Below, one piece after another: positions 56,598 through 64,000 of a DNA stretch of 64,000 bases. Position 1 is the first letter of the stretch; each line of letters begins with the position of its first letter. The notes below the pieces were generated by a model. It did not search any database. It saw nothing but the letters and a program-made list of their open reading frames with translations, and was not told the DNA's origin. The position numbers and the translations under genes were made by a program. Origin of the DNA: Korobacter sp963703075. GTDB taxonomy: Bacteria > Acidobacteriota > Terriglobia > Terriglobales > Acidobacteriaceae. The stretch is from NCBI GenBank assembly GCA_963703075.1, contig OY969786.1, forward strand, positions 3,534,001 to 3,598,000. Direction: 5' to 3'.

Positions 56598-58176
56598 TTA
56601 GAAGCCAGGCGCCTTTTCCAGCGAGTGGTTACAGGCCCCGCTCGTCGGCTGTACCGGCAACGCAGGCGGCGTCGGGATCTGCGAACTGGAGAAGTCGAAG
56701 AACTCCGTCATGTCGTCCTGGGCGCCGTCGCGTGCCGTCAGTGCCGGAAGATTGAACCGGGTCTCGATGAACTTCAGCATCGCGGTGTAATCGCGATTCA
56801 CGTGCGACACGTAGTGAGGCTTGGTCCACGGCGAGATCACGATGACCGGAACCCGGAAGCCAGACGACCGTAAAATCTCCCTTGATGTCGGTGCTTCTCA
56901 GCATCGGCGGGATGGCATCGGGTGCGGGCTCCGAGAACGGCGGCACGTGGTCGTAAAGACCGCCGGGATCGTCGTAAGTGAGAATGAACACCGAATCCTT
57001 GTAGTTCGGGCTCTGCAGGAACGCATTGATGATGTTGGAGACATCGGCCGCACCCTTTTGAATATTGTTGAGCGGGTGCTCATCGAGGCCACTCTGGCTG
57101 GCGCGTTCGATGAAAATCACCTCCGGCAGCGAGTTCGATTGGAGGTCGGTGTAATAGTGGCTGATGTTGTAAACGTTTCCCTTGTAGGTATTCCAATCCG
57201 AGAAGCTGGCGAGATAGACCGAGCTATCCTGGTAGTAGTAGCGCCACGAGACTCCGTGCGTCGAGAGATCGCGGAAGATCGTGGGTTGCGGCCAGCCACC
57301 CGACGGCGGAACGTCCTGCGGACGGATGTGCCCGAACGAGGTCCCGGTGAGGAGATACATCCGGTTCGGGATCGTGTCCGACAGGATCGGCGTGTGCCAT
57401 GTGTCGCTGGTGCCATACTGCGCGGCCAGTTCGTAGTAATACGGAATGTCCGTCTGGTCGTAGTAGCCCATCATGCGCGTGCCTTCGGGATCGATACTGG
57501 AAGGCAAAGACCCTTCGGTCTTCATGAAGTAGTCCATTTTGCCGCCATGCCAGGAATAGTGGCTCTCATTCCAGGAAGGTGTCATGTTGTCGGTGCAAAC
57601 GGTCTGGTAGTGGAACGGGCTGGCGTTTGCGGTGCCCTTGTAGTCCGGCAACGACGCGTTGAGCGGGACGCCATTAAAGGAACCGCCGTAACCCTCGTTT
57701 TGCCGGTACGCGCCGAGCATGCCGAAATAGCTGTCGAAAGAACGGTTTTCCTCGACCATGAAGATGATGTGCTTGATCTGCGAGAGCGAACCGCCTCCGC
57801 CTCCGCCGCTTCCCACCGTGATGCTGATCGTCGACTTGAAAATGGCCTTGGTGGAATCCTGGGCCTGCACCGTGAGGCGATGGGTGCCGTTTGTCATGGT
57901 GACATTCGTATTAAGCTGGTTGCTCGCGACTTCGTAACCTTTCACGCCGTCCACATAAATCTGCAGCAGGGTGACCTTGTTGGAATCCGTCGTACCCGCG
58001 ACGACATTCACGGGCGAAGTCACGCTCGCGCCATTTGCCGGACTGCAAATGGTGACGGTTTGGTTTTGCGGGTTCAGGGTGCACGATGCCTGCAGTTGTT
58101 GAGGCACGAACACAAGAAGCATGGCGGCTAACCCAATCGCGGCAGCGTGGGCTGGAATTCGAGACGAAGTTCGCAT
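56598..58176 (-). CDS. Exported phosphoesterase, phospholipase C / acid phosphatase type (frame broken near 56866)
   Basis: About 525 residues with signal peptide MRTSSRIPAHAAAIGLAAML. N-terminal Ig-like domain (CSPANGASVTSPVNVVAGTT), Gly linker GGGGGS, then the catalytic domain: KHIIFMVEENRSFDSYFGML (nucleophile region), TYDDPGGLYDHVPPF. After GDFT the frame shifts: the other frame gives SGFRVPVIVISPWTKPHYVS, as the family requires; one extra G near 56866 explains it. Secreted; substrate may be phospholipid or other phosphoester. Confidence 0.84.
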
Positions 58177-58411
58177 AGCGGGATCCTTGAGAATCTGGGA
58201 CTGCTCCAACATCGTGCAAGTCAGAGGCCATTGAGAGCTGCACAACGTCGGAAAAATAGCCTATAAGTGGTTGAGTCCGCGCCTGTTTCCAACTGCGCAA
58301 AACAGGGTGTTAAGGGCTTAAGGTCGCGGTGAGGACGGGCGTATCCAGAATGTGTCGCTTCCATGCCATTGCAAGCCCAATGCGTAACGTGGGTCATAAT
58401 GTTACAGACGT

Positions 58412-59513
58412 ATGCGTTCCTCCGCCGCTGTTTCCGCGCAGATCAAAGAGCTTGCCGTCCGTCATGGATTCGACGTGGCCGGCGTCGCGGATGCGGGCAC
58501 ACACCCTGAATTGGCCCGATTTCGCGAATGGATTGCAGCCGGGCAACACGGCGAAATGGAATACCTCGCTGCTCGCAATGAAAATGGGGATCTGAAACGC
58601 GAGAGACTGGCCAATGCTGCGCCATGGGCGCGCTCAGTCGTCGTCTGTGCGGTCAATTACAACACCGCGGCACCCTATTCGACCCACGCCGGTAGTAGTC
58701 GCGAGGGCTGGATTGCGCGCTACGCCTGCAGCGAGTCGGATTATCACGAGGTTGTCCTAGCGCGTCTTCGCAAGTTGGAAGCCTCCATCGCGGAAGTCGC
58801 AAAAAGCCAGGGCGACGAGACCTTTCGCTCCTGGTGCTACGTGGATACACGGACCTATCGTGGAACGAGTCTTCGCCAAGTATGCAGGCGTCGGGTGGAT
58901 CGGCAAAAACACCTGCATCCTGAACGAGAAGCTGGGCTCCTGGCTCTTCCTCGGGGTCATCCTGACCAACCTCTCGCTCGCTCCCGATGTTCCGGCTGCC
59001 GATCGCTGCGGCTCCTGCACCCGCTGCCTGGATGCGTGCCCGACCAACGCGTTCCCGGCGCCGCACCAACTGGACGCTAACCGCTGCATTTCCTATCTCA
59101 CGATCGAGAAGCATGGCCCGATCCCGGAGGATTTACGCGCGCCCATGGGCCGGCACGTATTTGGCTGCGACATTTGCCAGGATGTGTGTCCATGGAACCG
59201 CAAGGCGCCGCTGGGAACGTTGTCCGAGTTGCAGGCCAAACCAGACCGCATCAATCCGGCGCTGCAATGGCTGGCCGAAATGAATGCGGAGGGGTTCCGC
59301 GAAACCTTTCGCAGGTCTCCCGTGAAACGGGCCAAGTGGAGTGGCCTGAAGCGGAATGTTGCGGTGGCAATTGGGAACAGCGGGGATCCGTCACTTCTGG
59401 AGAGCGCCCGCCAACTGGCGTCGGACGAAGATCCTGTGGTCGCGGAACACGGGCGCTGGGCTGTAGAGCGGCTCGAAGCCCTGGCGGAAGAAGCGGATTC
59501 GCCAGGGGAATAG
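58412..59513 (+). CDS. queG: Epoxyqueuosine reductase QueG (frame broken near 58850)
   Basis: Last step of queuosine synthesis, a cobalamin and iron-sulfur enzyme. N-terminal LAVRHGFDVAGVADAG..., RYACSESDYHEVV; after WCYVDT the frame moves by one base to GPIVERVFAKYAGVGWIGKN. Two 4Fe-4S motifs CGSCTRCLDACP and CDICQDVCPWN, then a HEAT-like end. Dropping one base near 58850 restores the sequence. A CATAAT lies 12 bases upstream of the ATG. Confidence 0.92.
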
Positions 59514-59524
59514 CGAATATCGCC

Positions 59525-59556
59525 CAAAAAAAACAACCCTCCTGCGCGGAGGGTTG
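59525..59556 (-). terminator. Terminator of the cold shock gene
   Basis: CAACCCTCC/GGAGGGTTG with five-base loop, then an eight-T run on the minus strand. Confidence 0.92.
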
Positions 59557-59575
59557 AACAAAGCCCGATAGATGC

Positions 59576-59779
59576 TTACCCACGGACGACGTTGGCAGCC
59601 TGGTAACCCTTGGGGCCCTTCATCAGGTCGAACTCGACGGTTTCGCCTTCATTGAGCGAACGATAGCCATTTTCCTGGATGGCGGAAAAATGGACGAATA
59701 CATCTTCGCCCGTGGAACGCTGAATAAAGCCGTAACCTTTCGCCCCGTTAAACCACTTGACCGTTCCCTTCTCTCTCAC
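59576..59779 (-). CDS. Cold shock protein (CspA family)
   Basis: 67 residues, one OB-fold domain binding single-stranded RNA/DNA. RNP1 KGYGFI and RNP2 VFVHF are intact, start MREKGTVKWFN. Acts as RNA chaperone. Confidence 0.96.
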   Translation of the reverse strand: MREKGTVKWFNGAKGYGFIQRSTGEDVFVHFSAIQENGYRSLNEGETVEFDLMKGPKGYQAANVVRG

Positions 59780-60211
59780 GACAAACTCCTTTCGCCTCTG
59801 AGTGAAGCAGTGACGCCAAGCGCGGCGAGCGTGCTATTTCGCTCTCCGTTGCCAGCGGGTGTTAACGGATTGGCCTTTCGTCCGCTCGCCCTTGGCACAC
59901 AAAGAAATGGACTCCCGAGTCATGCGCCCCATTCGCCGCGTAGGCGTTGTCGCGCAAAACTCCGGAGCCCTTTTCCTGCTGTACTGCAGACTGCATAGCT
60001 CGAAACACATCCAACCCAAATTCAACCGTAATCGCCGGAAAGACGAGTTCCCGGCCTATAAGCAGGGCATCATTACAGGAACTTACAATTTTGGCAAGAG
60101 GATAGGTGTCGCAAAAGACAGGAGTTGAGTCCCATTTTGGGACGAGGAGTCGCGCTTCTTTTGGAACAATGGAAGGCGTGGACGACCTCGGTTGACCGGT
60201 CGGTCAACAGG
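59780..60211. other. Intergenic region upstream of the csp gene
   Basis: About 430 bases on the upstream side of the cold shock gene; cold shock messages often have long leaders and part may be 5' UTR. No gene seen. Confidence 0.4.
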
Positions 60212-60217
60212 TCAACC
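60190..60217. repeat. Palindrome resembling a TetR-type operator
   Basis: TTGACC (60192-60197), four bases, GGTCAA (60202-60207), with a third GGTCAACC half at 60210-60217. It sits at the end of the DUF347 gene, without T-run. No TetR gene in the window. Confidence 0.4.
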
Positions 60218-61009
60218 CTCTCCCTCCGCGCTCAAGGTCCTGGGATGTCGTCCGGCACGCTGCGGCAGCACCAACAGGCAAACGATCATGAAGGCTGCTA
60301 TGACCGCCGAGGCGATGGGACGGCTGAAGTTGAGCCCACCGTTGCTCCGGGGCTTGTCGAGGAAGTCGCCCACGGTCGCGCCCAGCGGCCTGGTCAGAAT
60401 GAATGCGGCCCAGAAAAGGAAAACCCTCGATATTTTCATCCAGAAATAAAGCGCGGCAATCACGGCGAGGCCGGCGGCGAAGACGAGGACGCCACCGCGG
60501 TAACCAAGTCCGCCGGTATCGGCCGCCCAGTCGCCCAGGGCAGTCCCGAGGGTCTGGGAAAAGGTGATGGCAGCCCAGTAAAACGCTTCTACCTTCGGCG
60601 TGGACACGGTATCGACCGAGATCGTGCCCTCTGACCAATACCAGAGCCCGAGGACCGCCATGAGGCAGGAAAACAACAGCGCTGTGCCTCCGGTGTAGCC
60701 GATACCCAGGGAGCGATCGGCGAAGTCGGCCATCGTGGTGCCAAAGGTCGTGGAAGCTACGATCGTTGCCCAGTAGAGGGCTACATGGAAGCGTTTGGCG
60801 GAAATTTGTGCGATCACCAGCCCGATCAGGAGCACCAGGAACAGTGCCGTGCCCGCCAGGTAGCCCCAATTCAAGGTCATCGTGACCGTATCGCCACCGG
60901 TTTCCCCCAGCGTTGTCGCGGCAATCTTGATGATCCAGAACGCCAGCGTTACCTCGGGGACCTTGGTCAACCACTCCTGCCGGCGCTTGTCTTCGCTATC
61001 GATAACCAT
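60212..61009 (-). CDS. DUF347-repeat membrane protein
   Basis: 265 residues, about eight transmembrane helices built from four repeats, each with a TLGxxxGD-like motif (TTLGETGGD, TTFGTTMAD, QTLGTALGD, RPLGATVGD). This is the COG4705/DUF347 pattern. Start ATG 61009 has GAGGACG upstream; longer frames are not supported. Function unknown. Confidence 0.88.
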   Translation of the reverse strand: MVIDSEDKRRQEWLTKVPEVTLAFWIIKIAATTLGETGGDTVTMTLNWGYLAGTALFLVLLIGLVIAQISAKRFHVALYWATIVASTTFGTTMADFADRSLGIGYTGGTALLFSCLMAVLGLWYWSEGTISVDTVSTPKVEAFYWAAITFSQTLGTALGDWAADTGGLGYRGGVLVFAAGLAVIAALYFWMKISRVFLFWAAFILTRPLGATVGDFLDKPRSNGGLNFSRPIASAVIAAFMIVCLLVLPQRAGRHPRTLSAEGEG

Positions 61010-61178
61010 CTCGTCCTCGATTGGTAGCCTATAAGTTGTACGAGATTGGATAGAGACAGCACCAGCCCGCGTTGCTGCGCGCAAGATGACGATTTGTATT
61101 GGAACCACTGTCCTTTTGGTGTGCGCTCTAAGGGAGAGTGCTGACAGCAATTTCCAGCAGCTCTGCTAGGATTTAACG

Positions 61179-62111
61179 GTGGCACTGAAGGGACCTAATT
61201 CGGGCTATACGGCGACGGCCACGGCTCCGGCGCCGATCGGGTTGCGGGAGCCGCTCGTCAAGCCTGATCCGCCCAAGCGCTCTGAGGAGACCGTGGTCCG
61301 CCGCCGCGGTTGGGACACGGTTCGTTACATGACCGAGACCGAGGTTCATACCTATGCCTTCTCGGTGGCGGCCAATGCGATTCTGTCGTTCTTTCCCTTC
61401 GTCGTCCTCATGCTCACTCTCACCCGGAGGGTCTTCCATTCGCAGGCGATGTACGAGATCGTGATCAACCTGCTGCGGGATTACCTGCCGAGCAATCGCG
61501 ATTTCGTTGTCAAGAACATGCGCGCTCTGGCTGGAGCTCACGGGAAAACCCAGATCTTCTCCCTGGCCATGCTGCTCGTGACCTCGACGGGCATCTTTCT
61601 GCCGCTCGAAGTCGCCCTGAATAAAGTGTGGGGAATTCGCAAAAATCGCTCGTACCTTGCGAACCAAGCCATTTCTTTGGGGTTAGCTTTCGCCTGCGGT
61701 ACGTTGGCGATGGGATCGGTCGCGCTTACGGCGGGGAACCTGCACATGCTCGGCCTGGTGGTGGGAAACCAGAACTTCGTATTTCGGGGGACGGCCTTCG
61801 TCGTAATGAAAGGGACGGCCATCCTCGCCACCGTCTTGATTTTCTTTCTAATTTACTGGATCCTGCCCAACGGCCGCGTGCCCTGGAAATCCGTACTCCC
61901 AGCGGCGATCATCGCCGGCGGCCTGACCGAAGGCGCGAAGTATGTTTACATCCTGCTGTTGCCATGGCTCGATTTCCAGGACGTCTATGGACCCTTCGCG
62001 ATTTCCGTGACGTTGATGATCTGGGCTTACCTGAGCGGGATGCTGCTGCTGGCCGGCGCGCATCTTTCGGCCTCGGATGTTTCGGCAGCGAATGGATCGT
62101 TGAAGAAATGA
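61179..62111 (+). CDS. YihY/BrkB-family inner-membrane protein
   Basis: 310 residues from GTG 61179 (AGGA upstream). About six transmembrane helices; TYAFSVAANAILSFFPFVV and the conserved region GIFLPLEVALNKVWGIRKNR, plus LMIWAYLSGMLLLAGAHL near the end. The family was once misnamed RNase BN; its role is unknown. Confidence 0.9.
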   Translation: MALKGPNSGYTATATAPAPIGLREPLVKPDPPKRSEETVVRRRGWDTVRYMTETEVHTYAFSVAANAILSFFPFVVLMLTLTRRVFHSQAMYEIVINLLRDYLPSNRDFVVKNMRALAGAHGKTQIFSLAMLLVTSTGIFLPLEVALNKVWGIRKNRSYLANQAISLGLAFACGTLAMGSVALTAGNLHMLGLVVGNQNFVFRGTAFVVMKGTAILATVLIFFLIYWILPNGRVPWKSVLPAAIIAGGLTEGAKYVYILLLPWLDFQDVYGPFAISVTLMIWAYLSGMLLLAGAHLSASDVSAANGSLKK

Positions 62112-62161
62112 CGACAGACTCCCTGGATCGAAGTCCAGCCCACGCCCAGAGACGATCCGCT

Positions 62162-63553
62162 TTAGTGCCCGCCCGATAATTCCTTCACGATGTTCCCCAC
62201 GAATCCTTTGGCGTCGCCGAACAGCATCAGCGTCTGATCCATGTAATAGAGGGGGTTGTCGATGCCAGCGAAGCCTGGGTTCATCGAGCGTTTGATCACC
62301 ATCACGGTATGCGCCTTATCCACATCGAGGATCGGCATGCCGTAAATCGGGCTGGTCTTGTCGCTACGAGCGGCGGGGTTGGTCACATCGTTGGCGCCGA
62401 TGACGAGAGCGACGTCGGTCTGCGGGAAGTCACCATTGATGTCGTCCATCTCGATCAGGCGATCGTAAGGAATGTCCGCTTCGGCGAGCAATACGTTCAT
62501 GTGGCCTGGCATGCGGCCGGCCACCGGGTGAATGGCGAAGCGCACGTCCACCCCTCTTTTCGATAGGGCGTCGAACAGTTCACGTACCTTGTGCTGCGCC
62601 TGGGCGACGGCCATGCCGTAGCCCGGCACCACCACGACGGAGGTTGCCGCCCCGAGAATGGCAGCGGCTTCTTCAGCGCTCGCGCTCCGCACCGGACGCG
62701 CTTCCTCACCCGCTGCAGCAGCAGCTTGTACCTGTCCGAAAGCTCCAAAGAGAACATTGGAAAACGAACGATTCATCGCCTTCGACATGATGATCGACAG
62801 GATCAAGCCCGACGAGCCATCGAGCGCGCCGGCGATGATGAGCAGCTTGCTACCAACCACGAAGCCCATGGCGGCTGCCGAGAGTCCGGCATAACCGTTC
62901 AGGAGCGAGATGACCGTCGGCATATCCGCGCCGCCGATAGGGATGATGAGCAGCACACCGAAGGTAACCGCAATCCCAACAATGAAGGGGAAAAGTTGCT
63001 TCTGTCCCGGATTGATGACCAGCATGACCGCGAGCGTGACGGCTGCCGCCAATAGCAGGAAATTGACCACGTTCTGTCCCTTGTACGTGATCGGGCGTTG
63101 CGGAAGGACTTCCTGGAGCTTACCCGCCGCCATCAGGCTGCCGGTAAAGGTGAGGCCGCCGAGGATCACCTCGCAGGAGAGCACGGCCATGGTGAACTTG
63201 GAAATATCGGGCGCGTGCAAATAGAACTCAGAGGTACCGACCAGGGTGACGCAAAGCGCGCCGAAGGCGTGGCTGAGGGCGGTTCGCTGAGGCACGGCAG
63301 TCATCTGCACCATGCCGAGGGGAATGCCGATGATCGAGCCGAGAGCGAGGCCGACGAAAATCCACTTGTAGGAAATGATGTCGTGCTGCAGGAGCGTGCC
63401 GCCAATGGCGATGACCATGCCAATTTCACCGGCGAGGATGCCGCGGCGTGCGCTGGCAGGAGAACTCATCCACTTCAGCGAAAAAATGAAGAGAGCGCTG
63501 GCGATCAGGTAACAGAACTCAATGATGTACTCAGTGCCGGGGAGTGGGTTCAT
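62162..63553 (-). CDS. pntB: NAD(P) transhydrogenase subunit beta
   Basis: 463 residues of the proton-pumping transhydrogenase: N-terminal membrane helices, then NADP-binding domain III with GYGMAVAQAQ, RFAIHPVAGRMPGHMNVLLAEA and NPLYY near the C-terminus. Overlaps the small alpha subunit by ATGA. Confidence 0.96.
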   Translation of the reverse strand: MNPLPGTEYIIEFCYLIASALFIFSLKWMSSPASARRGILAGEIGMVIAIGGTLLQHDIISYKWIFVGLALGSIIGIPLGMVQMTAVPQRTALSHAFGALCVTLVGTSEFYLHAPDISKFTMAVLSCEVILGGLTFTGSLMAAGKLQEVLPQRPITYKGQNVVNFLLLAAAVTLAVMLVINPGQKQLFPFIVGIAVTFGVLLIIPIGGADMPTVISLLNGYAGLSAAAMGFVVGSKLLIIAGALDGSSGLILSIIMSKAMNRSFSNVLFGAFGQVQAAAAAGEEARPVRSASAEEAAAILGAATSVVVVPGYGMAVAQAQHKVRELFDALSKRGVDVRFAIHPVAGRMPGHMNVLLAEADIPYDRLIEMDDINGDFPQTDVALVIGANDVTNPAARSDKTSPIYGMPILDVDKAHTVMVIKRSMNPGFAGIDNPLYYMDQTLMLFGDAKGFVGNIVKELSGGH

Positions 63554-63855
63554 TGCGGCTTGCTCGCTGGACGGCTGGACTTGAACATCTTGAGCATGCG
63601 GTCGGTGATGAAGAATCCGCCAACCACGTTACTGGTGGCGGCGACAATGGCGATGGTGCCGAGGATCGTGCACAGCCGGTTGTCCGGATGTGCGCCCACG
63701 AGAACGATAGCCCCGACCACCGCAATGGCGTCGAGCGCATTGGTGAGCGACATCAGCGGCGTGTGCAGCAGCGGTGAAACGCGGCGAATGACCTCGAAGC
63801 CAATGAAGCACGCCAGCATGAAGATGAACAGTCCGTTGATCAGCGTGGAGTTCAC
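63550..63855 (-). CDS. NAD(P) transhydrogenase alpha subunit, membrane part
   Basis: 101 residues with three helices; SPLLHTPLMSLTNALDAI and the conserved GGFFITDRMLKMF. This is the separate alpha-2 (PntAB) polypeptide of split-alpha enzymes. Stop overlaps pntB start. Confidence 0.93.
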   Translation of the reverse strand: MNSTLINGLFIFMLACFIGFEVIRRVSPLLHTPLMSLTNALDAIAVVGAIVLVGAHPDNRLCTILGTIAIVAATSNVVGGFFITDRMLKMFKSSRPASKPQ

Positions 63856-63862
63856 TTTGCTT

Positions 63863-63893
63863 TTACCCCAGGGGCTGCAGCCCCAAGATCTCT
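63863..63893. repeat. Short palindrome in transhydrogenase operon
   Basis: GGGGCTGCAGCCCC (63871-63884), between alpha-1 and alpha-2 genes. Short GGGGCT-AGCCCC palindromes recur in acidobacterial intergenic sequences (from memory). Confidence 0.5.
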
Positions 63894-63930
63894 ATGCGCG
63901 GTACGCGGGCCTGAAGACCCAGTCCACTCT

Positions 63931-64000
63931 TTACGCGAGTGCCGGCAAGCCGAAGTGCTCGCGGATTCGCTTATTCACAATCTGACCGCCGCGGGTGAGC
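63931..64000 (-). CDS. NAD(P) transhydrogenase alpha subunit, NAD-binding part (C-terminus only)
   Basis: Only the last 22 codons are inside the window: LTRGGQIVNKRIREHFGLPA then stop. The sequence fits the end of the soluble alpha-1 subunit, consistent with the operon order alpha-1, alpha-2, beta. Confidence 0.7.
   Translation of the reverse strand, partial: LTRGGQIVNKRIREHFGLPALA

Noticed and set aside
56821..58131. 436-codon plus-strand frame opposite the phosphoesterase
   Set aside because: Antisense shadow; no domain, no ribosome site.

Overview
The window looks like chromosomal DNA from a GC-rich bacterium, most likely an Acidobacteriota member of the Terriglobia/Koribacter kind. The assignment is by inference from gene content: a fused AroD-AroE enzyme, a Ser/Thr kinase carrying a TolB-like plus TPR tail, a MacB-like duplicated orphan permease, paired prolyl oligopeptidases, FecR-like and PilZ proteins, and a TolB/TPR-rich secretome. 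I found no rRNA, tRNA, CRISPR array, phage or insertion sequence.

Layout. 1-8 kb: HU-like protein (cut by the window edge), SppA, PilZ, AroDE, an exported hypothetical protein, AMMECR1, PgsA and glutamate dehydrogenase. 8-17 kb: sensor-like kinase, MBL hydrolase, trpE (+) and trpG (-) facing each other across a secreted hypothetical, a second PilZ and a FecR-like protein. 17-25 kb: diguanylate cyclase, a lone GvpL/F gene, an orphan NtrC-type regulator, a possible structured RNA, a DksA/TraR protein, small exported proteins and a TPR membrane protein. 25-33 kb: YtxH, tandem S9 peptidases, pyrophosphatase, MacB-like permease. 33-40 kb: YceD-L32 and PlsX separated by an ArsR-SRPBCC pair, then PyrC, a zinc-ribbon membrane protein and a class A beta-lactamase-like hydrolase. 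40-47 kb: a compact overlapping operon argR-argC-argB-argF-argG-argH-GNAT on the minus strand, with a pair of ARG boxes at its head. 47-64 kb: cytochrome c, homoserine dehydrogenase plus a class V aminotransferase, a two-component pair, VOC protein, desaturase, RecJ, Ste24-like protease, phospholipase C-like protein, QueG, cold shock protein, DUF347 membrane protein, YihY and the proton-translocating transhydrogenase subunits.

Functional links. The arginine operon covers N-acetylglutamate kinase through argininosuccinate lyase, apart from the aminotransferase and deacetylase/ArgJ steps, and appears self-regulated by ArgR. Two PilZ proteins and a GGDEF protein with an intact I-site are three separate c-di-GMP parts. 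PlsX, YceD and L32 are the remains of a widespread envelope/ribosome cluster.

The strongest unusual signal is quality-related. Nine genes are broken by single-base indels and one by an in-frame TGA: trpE, the 13.3 kb hypothetical, gvpL/F, the NtrC regulator, the MacB-like permease, the SRPBCC gene, the class V aminotransferase (twice), the phospholipase, queG and the second prolyl oligopeptidase. In each case the protein resumes in another frame, or past the stop, with conserved family motifs. Such density in otherwise intact genes, including core ones, points to consensus errors rather than decay; those gene calls span the break. I saw no convincing undescribed multi-gene system. The best leads are the candidate structured RNA at 21.6 kb, the leaderless-looking promoters, the ArgR box pair and the orphan GvpL/F gene.
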